DNA of 64,000 nucleotides from positions 124,001-188,000 of the forward strand of contig NZ_BSRQ01000015.1 in assembly GCF_030268685.1 (NCBI RefSeq), written 5' to 3'. The translations under genes were made by a program, and so were the position numbers. Positions 34,342 to 43,105 of this stretch are shown piece after piece (positions within the stretch are counted from its first letter, which is position 1; each line of letters starts with the position of its first letter). The notes under the pieces were generated by a model. The model had not been told where the DNA came from and ran no database searches. It saw only the letters and a program-made list of their open reading frames with translations. The DNA comes from Microtetraspora sp. NBRC 13810 (GTDB lineage Bacteria; Actinomycetota; Actinomycetes; Streptosporangiales; Streptosporangiaceae).

Positions 34342-35501
34342 CAGCCGTCGTGCAGAAGCCACTGCAAGGCGAACTGCTCGGGGTATGACGTGTTCCTGAT
34401 GAGGAAGGTCTTCAACTCCGCGCGGCCCCCGAGATCGCCGATCGCGTGCAACTCCGCGCCGGCCGCGGGCGGATCGCCGCGCAGTCGCCGGGCTTCCTGT
34501 TCCGCGTAGACCGCGTGGTCATACCCGGCCTTGTAGGCGTCGTACCCGTAATTCTCCTGAACGTCCGTGCCACGCTCCTGCTCCAGCGCGGCGGCCAGTT
34601 CGAAGGACTTCACCTTCCCGTCGACTTCTTCGTCGATGGCCTTGCTTATGTAGTCCTTTTGTGATGGGTTCGACGGATCCGGTGCCCCGGAATGGCGGGC
34701 GTGGTTCACCTCGTGCACGAAAGTCTGGGCGAGCTGGTCCGCGGGCGAACCGTTGGTGTTGAGCTTGATCTCGTTCCGCTCGTCACTGTAGGTGCCACCG
34801 GTCCCCGGTTCGAGGTCGACGTATTCGATGTCGATCCCGTGTTCGCGTGCGTACGCCAGCGCCTCCCGCCCGAGGGCCGTCTCGTTCAGCACCTTTTCCG
34901 TTCTCTCGCGTGCCGTCACAGGGGAGAGTGTTCTGTTCTCCAGGTACATGAGGGCGCCGAGCGGGCCGCCGCCCAGCGTCAGCAACAGCAGCGCGGCGCG
35001 TTTGACGGTCTTCACGACGAGCTCGCCGATGTTCCGTTTGACCGCCTGACGGAGCGCGTGCAGCGCGGCGCGTACCCCACGGATCTGGCCGGTGGCGAGG
35101 GCCCGGCCCGCCACCGGGCCCGAGAGCGCGGCCCACACCAGGGAGATCGCCAGGACGCCGAGCAGGAAGATGACGGCGCTCACCCACAGCTTCCGCAGGA
35201 CCGCGACGAACAGGGTGCCGATGCCGATGTCGTCGGCCGCCTCGGCGCTGTCGAGCAGTTGCCGGCGGGGTCCCTGGTCGGCGTTCCAGTGGGCGTGGAA
35301 GGCGGTGGCGTCGCCGCCTTCGTTCGCGGTCCACACGTGCGCGGCGGCGGGTTCCACTTCGCCGACAGCTTTCTTCAGGTCGGCGCTCAGGGCCAGCCAT
35401 GCCCGGCCCGTTCGCAGCCGCTCTTCGGTGTCGTCGGGTGGCAGCGGCGCCAGATCTTTGACCAGCCCGTACACGCGCGCGAGATCCGGTGGGAGTTCCA
35501 C
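34341..35501 (-). CDS. type VII secretion-like membrane protein with zincin (HExxH) domain
   Basis: A 386-residue protein. Residues 1-100 are helical and resemble the WXG100-like N-terminus of CpnT-type proteins (LARVYGLVKDLAPLPPDDTE, RAWLALSADLKKAVGEVEPA, AFHAHW). Two hydrophobic segments follow (LWVSAVIFLLGVLAISLVWA and AALLLLTLGGGPLGALMYLE). The C-terminal region from about 225 has a metallopeptidase-like core: TFVHEVNHARH carries HExxH, with GTGGTYSDERNEIKLN before it, as in a DUF6782-type fold (family name not verified). GTG at 35501 is preferred because GGGAGG precedes it by 7 nt; longer in-frame starts lack a site. It may be a polymorphic-toxin-like effector or a membrane protease. No immunity protein can be named. 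Confidence 0.75.
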   Translation of the reverse strand: MELPPDLARVYGLVKDLAPLPPDDTEERLRTGRAWLALSADLKKAVGEVEPAAAHVWTANEGGDATAFHAHWNADQGPRRQLLDSAEAADDIGIGTLFVAVLRKLWVSAVIFLLGVLAISLVWAALSGPVAGRALATGQIRGVRAALHALRQAVKRNIGELVVKTVKRAALLLLTLGGGPLGALMYLENRTLSPVTARERTEKVLNETALGREALAYAREHGIDIEYVDLEPGTGGTYSDERNEIKLNTNGSPADQLAQTFVHEVNHARHSGAPDPSNPSQKDYISKAIDEEVDGKVKSFELAAALEQERGTDVQENYGYDAYKAGYDHAVYAEQEARRLRGDPPAAGAELHAIGDLGGRAELKTFLIRNTSYPEQFALQWLLHDG

Positions 35502-35700
35502 GCTCAGACCTCCCGCTTCGGACACACGATGTCCACGTCCGGCGGCCCGGCCTGCGGGCCGCCATGTTCGTCGATGTGCACGGTTGAGTGTACCGATCAT
35601 GCTCGCGACGACGCGAAGCGCGGTGGGGGTCCCGGGCGGCGGGCGGGAAGATTGCGGATCCGCCGCGCGAAGCGCGCTCGTCGTCACATAATGAAGCGCA

Positions 35701-37605
35701 ATGGATGCGGAACGTGAGCGCTTTGCCGTACGCGCGGAGCCTTGGGCGCCGGCCGAGCATGACGTGGACGTCAGCGTGCTCGTGCCGGTGTACAACTGCC
35801 GGCCGTGGCTCGACCGTTGCCTGACCTCGCTGCTGGTGCAGCGGGTGGCCAAGGAGATCGTGGCCGTGGACGACGGCTCGACCGACGGCGGCGGCGCCCT
35901 GCTCGACCTCTACGCGGCGCAGCACCCGGGCGTGATCAGGGTGCTGAGGCCGGGCCCGCCGCACGGGGCGGGGCGGGCGCGCAACCTGGCGCTCGCGCAG
36001 GCCCGCGGCCGCTACGTGTTCTTCTGCGACGCGGACGACTACATGGGCCCCGAGGCGCTGGAGCGGATGCTGGCCATGGCCGACCGCAACGCCTCGGACA
36101 TCGTGCTCGGCAAGATCGTCGGCCACGGCCGCCGGGCGCCCTCCTCGATGTTCCACGTCAACGCCGACCGCGTCGCGCTCCAGGACAGCCCGGTCTACAA
36201 CAGTCTGAGCTGCTTCAAGCTGTTCCGCAGGGCGATGCTGGAGACGCACGGCATCCGCTTCGACGAGTCGCTGCGGGTTGGCGAGGACATCATCTTCACC
36301 ACCCACGCCTACTGCCACGCCGAGGTGATCTCGGTGCTGGCCGACTACGACTGCTACCACCTGGTGGACCGGCCCGACGGCTCCAGCGTCATGCAGCAGC
36401 CCGGCAGCCGCGACCCGGTCGGCTGGCTGCGGATGATCAGGCGGCCGATCGAGCTGATGGCCCGGCACGTGCAGCCCGGCCCGCTCCGCGACCACATGCT
36501 GCGCCGGCACTTCAAGATCGACGCGCTGGCGCAGCTCGGCGCGCCGTTCCTGGCCGCCGACGACATCCAGCGCAAGGAGATCGCGGCCGAGGTGGCCGAC
36601 CTGTGCGTGCGCTGGCTGACCGACGGCGTGCGGGCCCGCCTCGACGAGGTCGACCGGCAGCGGCTGCTCTCCCTCGCCGACATCGACCGCCTGGTACGGC
36701 TGGCCAGGATCGAGGCGGCCACGATCCGCCGCACCCTCGCCGAGCTGCGCTGGGAGGGCACCCGGCTCGTGCTGCGCGGCCGGGTGGGTCTTGAGGGGGT
36801 GCGTACGGCCGGTCCGACGAGCTGGGGCGCGGGCCGGGCGCACTGGTCCGCCGATCCCCGTACCTTCGAGCTCTCGCTGGTGCTGCGGCCCAGGCGGGAG
36901 AGCGAGGGGGTGGCCGAGCGGGTCTTCCCGGTGACCCGGCGGGATGAGGAGTTCACGGCCGTGCTGGAGGTCGCCGACCTGCCGCCGGAGGTGTGGAGCG
37001 TGTACGTCGCGATCGAGTGCGAGGGCGTCACCCGCCGGGTCAGGCTCGGCGCCGACCGCGACTCGCGGATCGCCCGCCCGGCCCCGCTGGCCGTCGGCCC
37101 CACCATCGTCCTGCCCTACTTCACCAGGTCGCACGGCAATCTCAGCATCGACGTCGGCGGCCACGTGATCGCGGTGCCGTGCGGCGTGCGGCTGGCCAGG
37201 GCACGCTGGGGGTTCGGCCACCGGCTGCACCTGGACGGGCGGGTCACGGTGGGGGACGGCGTGCCGGCGGCCGGGGCGGTGCGCAGGATGGTGTGGCGGG
37301 AGCGGCAGTCCGGGCGGGAGCGGAGCGGCGCGGTCGCCCTGCTGCCCGGCGGCGCGTTCTCCGCCAGGCAGGCGCTCGGCCGGTTCGGCCCCGGCATCTG
37401 GGACGCCTACCTGGAGCTGGCCTTCGGCGGCCCGTCGATGCGCATCAGGATCGAGACGGGGACCGACCCGCTGCCGGCCAGGACGTGGTGGCGGTGGGCG
37501 GTGCGACGGACCGTGCGCCCCTACTCCACGGCGGGCAAAGGCCGCCTGAGCGCGGTGGTCCGCATCGTTACTCCACGATCTTTGCTACGGCGTATCCGAG
37601 GTTAA
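35701..37605 (+). CDS. family 2 glycosyltransferase with large C-terminal extension
   Basis: A 634-residue protein. The GT-A domain covers about 20-260: VSVLVPVYNCRPWLDRCLTS, DDGSTDGG, the DxD-type metal motif CDADDYM, and VGEDIIFTTHAY as acceptor-site motif. About 370 further residues of mixed helices and beta-rich segments resemble the C-terminal parts of TagF/TarS-like wall-polymer glycosyltransferases. It likely adds sugars to teichoic-acid-like or other surface polymers on the cytoplasmic side; no transmembrane helix is seen. It stands alone, with 95 bp separating its stop from the putative transcription region of the cobalt transporter operon. Donor and acceptor are unknown. Confidence 0.88.
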   Translation: MDAERERFAVRAEPWAPAEHDVDVSVLVPVYNCRPWLDRCLTSLLVQRVAKEIVAVDDGSTDGGGALLDLYAAQHPGVIRVLRPGPPHGAGRARNLALAQARGRYVFFCDADDYMGPEALERMLAMADRNASDIVLGKIVGHGRRAPSSMFHVNADRVALQDSPVYNSLSCFKLFRRAMLETHGIRFDESLRVGEDIIFTTHAYCHAEVISVLADYDCYHLVDRPDGSSVMQQPGSRDPVGWLRMIRRPIELMARHVQPGPLRDHMLRRHFKIDALAQLGAPFLAADDIQRKEIAAEVADLCVRWLTDGVRARLDEVDRQRLLSLADIDRLVRLARIEAATIRRTLAELRWEGTRLVLRGRVGLEGVRTAGPTSWGAGRAHWSADPRTFELSLVLRPRRESEGVAERVFPVTRRDEEFTAVLEVADLPPEVWSVYVAIECEGVTRRVRLGADRDSRIARPAPLAVGPTIVLPYFTRSHGNLSIDVGGHVIAVPCGVRLARARWGFGHRLHLDGRVTVGDGVPAAGAVRRMVWRERQSGRERSGAVALLPGGAFSARQALGRFGPGIWDAYLELAFGGPSMRIRIETGTDPLPARTWWRWAVRRTVRPYSTAGKGRLSAVVRIVTPRSLLRRIRG

Positions 37606-37615
37606 TGCGAAATTC

Positions 37616-37643
37616 TTGCAATAGTACCGATCTTCCGTAAAGT
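37616..37643 (+). promoter_or_regulatory. candidate promoter of the Co/Ni transporter operon
   Basis: TTGCAA (37616-37621) and TAAAGT (37638-37643) are 16 bp apart and 32 bp from the GTG start. The space to the upstream gene is only 70 bp, so there is no room for a cobalamin riboswitch. Confidence 0.4.
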
Positions 37644-37675
37644 GTGCTTAAAAATGCCCACTTGGGAGGCTTGGG

Positions 37676-38704
37676 GTGCACGTACCCGATGGATTCTTCA
37701 ACGCCGTGGTGTCCGTATCGGCGGGTGCCGTGGCGGCGGCCGGTGTCGCGGTCTGCCTGCGCGGCGCCCGGCGTGAGCTGGACGACCGTACGGCGCCGAT
37801 GGCCGGGCTCGTGGCCGCGTTCGTCTTCGCGGTGCAGATGCTCAACTTCCCGGTGGCGGCCGGCACCAGCGGCCACCTGATGGGCGGCGCGCTGGCGGCC
37901 GTGCTGGTCGGGCCGTACACGGCGGTGTTGTGCGTGGCCGTGGTGCTGGCCGTGCAGGGATTCTTCTTCGCCGACGGCGGGCTGACCGCGCTCGGCGTCA
38001 ACATCACGATCATGGGCATCGTCACGGCCGTGGTCGGCTGGGCGGTGTTCCGGCTCATCGCCAGGTTCGCCGGCGGGAGCAGGGGCGGCCTCGCGGCGGC
38101 GGCGTTCGCGGGCGCGCTGGTGTCGGTCCCCGCCGCGGCGCTCGTGTTCACCCTGCTGTTCTGGATCGGCGGCAACGCCCCCATCGCGGTGGCCGACGTC
38201 GCGCTCGCGATGGGCGGCGTCCACCTGCTCATCGGCATCGGCGAAGGGCTGATCACCGCCCTCACGGTGAGCACCGTGCTGGCCGTACGGCCCGACCTGG
38301 TGTTCGGCGCGCGCGGGCTCAAGCGCTCCCTCGTGCTGCGCGGCGCCGACGGCGCGACCGAGCAGGTGCCCGCGCAGGCGCCGCGGCAGGCCGCGCCGGG
38401 CAGGCCGGGCCGGTTCGTGCTCGGCGGCATCGCGGTGACCGCCCTGCTGGCCGGGATCGTCAGCTTCTACGCCTCCTCCTCGCCCGACGGCCTGGAGCGG
38501 GTGGCGCAGGACACCGGCTTCGGCGTCGTGGCCACCGACCACCAGCTCGTCGGGCAGCCGCTGGCCGACTACGGCGAGGCGGGCGGGATCCCGGTCGGGG
38601 TGGCCGGGCTGATCGGCGTGGCGGTCACGCTCGCCGTGGGCGGCGGGCTCTTCTTCGCCGTGCGCCGCCGCGCCGGGGAGACCCGCGAGAGCGTGGGCGC
38701 CTGA
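37676..38704 (+). CDS. cbiM: ECF-type Co/Ni transporter, CbiM-PDGLE fusion
   Basis: A 342-residue membrane protein. It begins MHVPDGFF; Met1-His2 with later residues form the metal site of CbiM/NikM S-components. About seven transmembrane helices run to residue 200, with GTSGHLMGGALA and LGVNITIMGIVT as conserved blocks. The C-terminal 100 residues contain a further membrane segment and ASSSPDGLERVAQDTGF, the PDGLE domain that replaces the small CbiN subunit. It binds and passes Co2+ or Ni2+; which metal cannot be read from sequence. GTG start with GGAGG. First gene of cbiM-cbiQ-cbiO. Confidence 0.92.
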   Translation: MHVPDGFFNAVVSVSAGAVAAAGVAVCLRGARRELDDRTAPMAGLVAAFVFAVQMLNFPVAAGTSGHLMGGALAAVLVGPYTAVLCVAVVLAVQGFFFADGGLTALGVNITIMGIVTAVVGWAVFRLIARFAGGSRGGLAAAAFAGALVSVPAAALVFTLLFWIGGNAPIAVADVALAMGGVHLLIGIGEGLITALTVSTVLAVRPDLVFGARGLKRSLVLRGADGATEQVPAQAPRQAAPGRPGRFVLGGIAVTALLAGIVSFYASSSPDGLERVAQDTGFGVVATDHQLVGQPLADYGEAGGIPVGVAGLIGVAVTLAVGGGLFFAVRRRAGETRESVGA

Positions 38705-38708
38705 ACCG

Positions 38709-39461
38709 ATGGGCGCGGGACACCACCACCACATCTACCGGCCGGGCGACACCGTCGTGCACCGGCTGCCGCCGCAGTGCAAGCTGCCGGCGGTGCTCGG
38801 CTTCGCCGTGGTCGTCGTGGCCACCCCGAGGGAGATGTTCGCGGCCTTCGCCGGGTACGCGCTGATCCTCGCCGGGGTCGCCGCGGCGGCGAGGGTGCCG
38901 CCGTGGTTCGTGCTGCGGCGGATGGCGGTGGAGCTGCCGTTCGTGGTCTTCGCGCTGGCCCTGCCGGTGATCGGGCTGGGCGAGCGGGTGTCCTTCGCCG
39001 GCATGTCGCTCAGCCTCGAAGGGCTGTGGGCGGCGTGGAACATCCTGGTCAAGGCCACGCTGGGGGTGGTGGCGAGCATCCTGCTGGCCGCCACCACCGA
39101 GCCGCGGATGCTGCTGCTCGGCGCCCAGCGGCTCAGGGTGCCGCCGCTGCTGGTGCAGATCGCGATGTTCATGCTGCGCTACATGGACGTGATCCTCGAC
39201 GAGATGCGGCGGATGCGGATCGCCAGGGAGTCGCGCGGGTTCACCGCCAGGGACGTCCGGCACATCCCGGTGATCGCGCGGTCGGCGGGCGCGCTGTTCA
39301 TCCGCTCCTACGAGCGGGGCGAGCGGGTGCACCTGGCGATGCTGAGCCGGGGCTATGGTGGCTCGATGCCGATGATTTCCGACCTGTCGGCGTCGTGGAG
39401 GCAATGGATGCTCGCCGGACTGCTGCCGGTCCTGGCGCTGCTGGTCCTGGGAGTGCTGTGA
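38709..39461 (+). CDS. cbiQ: ECF-type Co/Ni transporter T-component CbiQ
   Basis: A 250-residue membrane protein, the energy-coupling T-component. The coupling helices carry the two Ala/Ser-Arg-Gly motifs ARESRGF and LSRGYGG that insert in the ATPase grooves. The N-terminus has HHHH directly after MGAG, a histidine cluster likely to collect metal at the membrane. It starts 4 nt after cbiM, and its stop overlaps the ATPase start as GTGA (39458-39461). The ATG is the only suitable start in the space. Confidence 0.92.
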   Translation: MGAGHHHHIYRPGDTVVHRLPPQCKLPAVLGFAVVVVATPREMFAAFAGYALILAGVAAAARVPPWFVLRRMAVELPFVVFALALPVIGLGERVSFAGMSLSLEGLWAAWNILVKATLGVVASILLAATTEPRMLLLGAQRLRVPPLLVQIAMFMLRYMDVILDEMRRMRIARESRGFTARDVRHIPVIARSAGALFIRSYERGERVHLAMLSRGYGGSMPMISDLSASWRQWMLAGLLPVLALLVLGVL

Positions 39462-40237
39462 ACGCCGTGGAGACGCCCGCGGGGGAGACCCCCTCACTGG
39501 AGGTCAGCAGGCTCGCCTACGCCTATCCCGATGGCACACAGGCGCTCTACGGGGTCGATCTGCGGATCGGCCGCGGCGAGCGGGTGGCGCTGCTGGGCCC
39601 CAACGGCGCGGGCAAGACGACCCTCGTCATGCACCTCAACGGCATCCTCACCGCCGGGCACGGCACGGTGAGCGTCGCCGGGCTGCCGGTGCGCCCCGGC
39701 ACGCTCAAGGAGATCAGGCGCAGGGTCGGCCTGGTCTTCCAGGATCCCGACGACCAGCTCTTCATGCCGACCGTGCGGGAGGACGTCGCGTTCGGCCCGG
39801 CCAACCTGGGCATGCGCGGCGACGAGCTGGCCCGCCGGGTCGAGGACGCGCTGGCCAGGGTCGGCATGCTGGAGGCGATCGACCGGCCGCCGCACCACCT
39901 GTCGTTCGGCCAGCGCCGCCGGGTCGCGGTGGCCACCGTGCTCGCCATGGAGCCGGAGATCCTCGTGCTCGACGAGCCCTCCTCCAACCTCGACCCCGCC
40001 TCCCGGCGCGAGCTGGCCGAGATCCTGCGGTCCCTGGAGGTGACGGTCCTCATGGTCACCCACGACCTGCCGTACGCGATGGAGCTGTGCGAGCGCTCGC
40101 TCATCCTGTCCGGCGGCGTGATCGCCGCCGACGGGCCCACCCGCGAGCTTCTCGCCGACCCCGCGCTGCTCGCCGAGCACCGCCTGGAACTCCCGTACGG
40201 CTTCGCGGTTCCCGCCCCGGGTGTACCGGGAGTGTGA
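39458..40237 (+). CDS. cbiO: ECF-type Co/Ni transporter ATPase CbiO
   Basis: A 259-residue ABC ATPase: Walker A GPNGAGKTT, Q-loop FQDPDDQLFMPTV typical of cobalt/nickel ATPases, signature LSFGQ, Walker B ILVLDEPSSNLD and switch His in MVTHDL. It acts as a homodimer below CbiQ. The GTG start lies in a 4-bp overlap with cbiQ; a much longer upstream frame is spurious. Last gene of the operon; 104 bp separate it from the STAS gene. Confidence 0.93.
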   Translation: MNAVETPAGETPSLEVSRLAYAYPDGTQALYGVDLRIGRGERVALLGPNGAGKTTLVMHLNGILTAGHGTVSVAGLPVRPGTLKEIRRRVGLVFQDPDDQLFMPTVREDVAFGPANLGMRGDELARRVEDALARVGMLEAIDRPPHHLSFGQRRRVAVATVLAMEPEILVLDEPSSNLDPASRRELAEILRSLEVTVLMVTHDLPYAMELCERSLILSGGVIAADGPTRELLADPALLAEHRLELPYGFAVPAPGVPGV

Positions 40238-40341
40238 CGATCTCCCGCCAGTCCCTCGTGCCGGACCCCCCGTAGGTCATTCGGGAAGTAAAGTTGGGGC
40301 TGGCCTCGTCGCCGTGAGGTGTCGCCGGGGAGGATGGGCAG

Positions 40342-40683
40342 ATGAAGCTACGGCTGGCACGGCACGCGGTGGGCGATGCCGTGGTGGTGGCCGTCGAAGG
40401 TGAGCTCGATCTCTTCACGGCCCCGTTCCTGCGTGACGAAGTCCGCGACGCGATCAAACAGGACGGCTCCCGGCTGGTGCTCGACCTCACCGCGCTGTCG
40501 TTCATGGACTCCAGCGGGCTGTCCGTGCTGATCGAGGCGTGGCGGCTCGCGACCGGCGAGGGCGGCGGCGTGTGCCTGGCCGCGCCGCAGGCGCCGGTGG
40601 CGCGCATCCTGCGGACCACCGGCCTGGACCGCCGGATCAAGGTCTACCCGGATGTGAACACCGCCGTGGCTACCGAAATTTAG
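40342..40683 (+). CDS. STAS-domain anti-anti-sigma factor
   Basis: A 113-residue protein of the SpoIIAA/RsbV family. It has the STAS fold with GELDLFTAPFLRDE and the phosphorylation helix SFMDSSGLSVL, where a Ser of DSSG is the target of an RsbW-type kinase. Dephosphorylated it would bind the anti-sigma factor and free a sigma factor. No kinase or sigma gene is adjacent, but a SpoIIE-type phosphatase with a fused RsbW-like domain lies about 9 kb downstream; a link is speculative. A GGGGAGG site precedes the ATG. Confidence 0.92.
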   Translation: MKLRLARHAVGDAVVVAVEGELDLFTAPFLRDEVRDAIKQDGSRLVLDLTALSFMDSSGLSVLIEAWRLATGEGGGVCLAAPQAPVARILRTTGLDRRIKVYPDVNTAVATEI

Positions 40684-40731
40684 CCCACCCTGAGTAGAAC
40701 TTCATTCGGTGCGGGCGTTAGGGTCCGCATC

Positions 40732-41508
40732 ATGGAGCTGAATGGAGCAGCAGCAATCATCTCGGGCGGTGCCAGCGGTCTCGGTGAGGCGACGGCCCGG
40801 GACCTCGCGGCGCAGGGCGTGACCGTGGTCATCGCCGACCTCAACGAGGAGCGCGGCAAGGCGATCGCGGACGAGATCGGCGGGGTCTTCGTCAGGTGCG
40901 ACGTCTCCGACGAGCAGCAGGTGCAGGCGGCGGTGGACGTCGCCGTGGCCACCGGCAAGCCGCTTCGCGTCGTCGTCAACAGCGCGGGCATCGGCTGGGC
41001 CTCGCGCACCGTCGGCCGGGACGGCTCGCCGCACGACCTGGCGAGCTACCGCCGGGTGATCGACGTCAACCTGATCGGCACGTTCAACCTCATGCGCATC
41101 GGCGCGGCGGCGGTCGCCAGGACCGAGCCGGTCGACGCGGACGGCCAGCGCGGCGTCGTCATCAACACGGCGTCGGTGGCGGCCCTGGAGGGCCAGACCG
41201 GCCAGGTGGCCTACTCGGCGTCCAAGGGCGGCATCGTCGGCATGACCGTGCCCGCGGCCCGCGACCTCGCGGCCATCGGAGTCCGGGTCAACACCATCTG
41301 CCCGGGGATCATCGACACCCCCATCTACGGCTTCTCCGGCGGCGACGCGGAGGCGTTCAAGGCCAAGCTGGTCGCGCCCGTGGTCTTCCCCAAGCGGATG
41401 GGCACCGCCGCGGAGTTCGCCCACCTGGTGCGCTCGCTCATCGAGAACGACTACGTCAACGCCGAGGTCATCCGCTTCGACGGCGGCATCCGCTTCCAGC
41501 CGAAGTAG
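40732..41508 (+). CDS. SDR, 3-hydroxyacyl-CoA dehydrogenase-like
   Basis: A 258-residue SDR related to type II 3-hydroxyacyl-CoA dehydrogenase (HSD17B10-like). Cofactor loop SGGASGLG at 11-18, NAD-preferring IADLN after beta-2, VNSAGIGWA as NAG motif, catalytic Ser in NTASVAALEGQTGQ and YSASKGG as YxxxK. The segment DGQRGVVINTAS and the late PGIIDTPIYG are typical of the group. It would oxidise L-3-hydroxyacyl-CoA to 3-ketoacyl-CoA. The crotonase-family gene follows after 34 nt on the same strand, fitting two successive beta-oxidation steps. Confidence 0.92.
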   Translation: MELNGAAAIISGGASGLGEATARDLAAQGVTVVIADLNEERGKAIADEIGGVFVRCDVSDEQQVQAAVDVAVATGKPLRVVVNSAGIGWASRTVGRDGSPHDLASYRRVIDVNLIGTFNLMRIGAAAVARTEPVDADGQRGVVINTASVAALEGQTGQVAYSASKGGIVGMTVPAARDLAAIGVRVNTICPGIIDTPIYGFSGGDAEAFKAKLVAPVVFPKRMGTAAEFAHLVRSLIENDYVNAEVIRFDGGIRFQPK

Positions 41509-41542
41509 CCCGTGCCGCGCGGTTCACGAAACGGAGGTCAGT

Positions 41543-42307
41543 GTGTCTGACGAGGTTCTCGTCGAGGTCGACGGCGCGGTCGCCGTCATCACGATCAACC
41601 GTCCGCAGTCCAGGAACGCGGTGAACGGCGCGGTGGCGCGCGGGATCGTGGCCGCCGTCGACGAGCTGGAGGAGCGCGCCGACGTCTCGGTGTACGTGCT
41701 CACCGGCGCGGGCGGCACCTTCAGCTCCGGGATGGACCTGAAGGGCTTCCTCAGCGGCGACCTCCCCGTGGTCAGGGGGAGGGGCTTCGGCGGGCTCGTC
41801 GAGTCGCCGCCGAAGAAGCCCATGGTCGCCGCCGTGGAGGGGTACGCGCTGGCCGGCGGCTTCGAGATGGTGCTCTCCTGCGACGTGGTGGTCGCCTCGC
41901 AGGAGGCGAAGTTCGGGCTGCCCGAGCCCAGGCGCGGACTGGTCGCGGGCGCGGGCGGCGTGATGAGGCTGCCCCGGCGCATCCCCTACCACGTGGCCAT
42001 GGAGATCGCCCTGACCGGCGACCACTTCTCCGCCGCCCGGCTGTACGAACTCGGCCTGGTCAACCGGATCACCCCCGCGGGCGAGGCGCTGACCGGCGCC
42101 CTCGACCTGGCCCGCAGGATCGGGGCAAACGCGCCGCTGGCGCTGGCCGCGACCAAGCGGGTGATCGTCGAGTCGGCCGACTGGAGCATCGACGAGATGT
42201 TCGCCAGGCAGGCCGAGATCGTCAACCCGGTCTTCTCCTCCAAGGACGCCATGGAGGGCGCGGCGGCTTTCGCCGAGAAGCGCACGCCCCGCTGGAAGGG
42301 CGAATGA
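41543..42307 (+). CDS. enoyl-CoA hydratase/isomerase (crotonase family)
   Basis: A 254-residue crotonase. The oxyanion-hole strands are GGTFSSGMDLKGFL (about 57-70) and EGYALAGGFEMVLSCDVV (about 97-114). The first catalytic Glu position reads FGLPEPRRGL; the second, usually Glu in GxxE, is GAGGVMRLPR, so hydratase activity is plausible but an isomerase or another crotonase reaction is possible. It follows the SDR after 34 nt and ends in a good terminator. GTG start with GGAGG 6 nt upstream. Confidence 0.92.
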   Translation: MSDEVLVEVDGAVAVITINRPQSRNAVNGAVARGIVAAVDELEERADVSVYVLTGAGGTFSSGMDLKGFLSGDLPVVRGRGFGGLVESPPKKPMVAAVEGYALAGGFEMVLSCDVVVASQEAKFGLPEPRRGLVAGAGGVMRLPRRIPYHVAMEIALTGDHFSAARLYELGLVNRITPAGEALTGALDLARRIGANAPLALAATKRVIVESADWSIDEMFARQAEIVNPVFSSKDAMEGAAAFAEKRTPRWKGE

Positions 42308-42325
42308 CCGGAGAATGACACGACC

Positions 42326-42369
42326 GCGTCGCTCCCGGGCACTCGATGCCGGGGGCGACGCGCTTTTGT
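42326..42369 (+). terminator. intrinsic terminator after the crotonase gene
   Basis: GCGTCGC-T-CCCGG.. (from 42326) pairs with ..CCGGG-G-GCGACGC (to 42362) and is followed by CTTTTGTG, a short T-tract. It ends the SDR-crotonase transcript. Confidence 0.75.
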
Positions 42370-42451
42370 GATTTCCTGCGTACGGTAAAGGTGTGAGCGG
42401 GTACGCAAAGGGCAGATCCCGCACATCCCATCGGTCGGGCCAGGAGAGTCA

Positions 42452-43105
42452 ATGGACAACTTCCCGAGCGGCTACCGCGCGTCGAGATCCGAGCGTTTCA
42501 AGCGCGAGGGGGTCAACCTCATCACCGGCGCCCTCGGCAGCGCCCTGGTGATGATCGGCATCGTGGCGGTCATGTGGGCGGTGGAGATCATCGACTACAT
42601 CTCGCCCGCCGACCTCGACCTGTACGGCATAGTCGCCGGCGATCCCGACCACCTGTCCGGCATCCTCCTCGCGCCCTTCCTGCACGCGGGATTCGCGCAC
42701 CTGATGGCCAACTCGCTGCCGCTCGCCATCCTGGGCTTCCTGGCCGCGATCCGGGGCATCGGCAGGTTTCTCGCGGCCAGCCTGATCATCATCCTGATCA
42801 GCGGGGCGGGGGTGTGGCTCACCAGCGACCCGAGGTTCGTCACCGTGGGGGCCAGCGGGCTGGTCTTCGGCTACTTCGGCTATGTGGTGGCGCGCGGGCT
42901 GTTCGACCGGAGGATCTTCGACATCGTGGTGGGCATCGGCGTCGCCATCGCCTACTACTCGCTCGTGTGGGGGCTGTTCCCGAACCAGGAGGGCATCTCC
43001 TGGCAGGGACACCTCTTCGGCCTCATCGGCGGCGTGGTGGCCGCGTGGGTGCTGCGCCGCAAGCGGGCCGTGCGCGGCTCAGACGTGCGCGCGCTCGGGT
43101 ACTGA
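42452..43105 (+). CDS. rhomboid-family intramembrane serine protease
   Basis: A 217-residue membrane protein with about six helices. The catalytic dyad is Ser in VGASGLVFGY and His in WQGHLFGLIGG, and HAGFAHLMANSLPL supplies the conserved His/Asn of helix 2 (HxxxN type). It cleaves transmembrane segments of other proteins within the plane of the membrane; substrates are unknown. AGGAGA lies 5 nt before the ATG. The last 27 bp overlap, tail to tail, the 3' end of the YqhA-like gene on the minus strand, so no terminator separates them. Confidence 0.92.
   Translation: MDNFPSGYRASRSERFKREGVNLITGALGSALVMIGIVAVMWAVEIIDYISPADLDLYGIVAGDPDHLSGILLAPFLHAGFAHLMANSLPLAILGFLAAIRGIGRFLAASLIIILISGAGVWLTSDPRFVTVGASGLVFGYFGYVVARGLFDRRIFDIVVGIGVAIAYYSLVWGLFPNQEGISWQGHLFGLIGGVVAAWVLRRKRAVRGSDVRALGY

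Noticed and set aside
37606-37675. Cobalamin riboswitch ahead of cbiM
   Set aside because: Only 70 bp are available and the B12-box consensus is absent.
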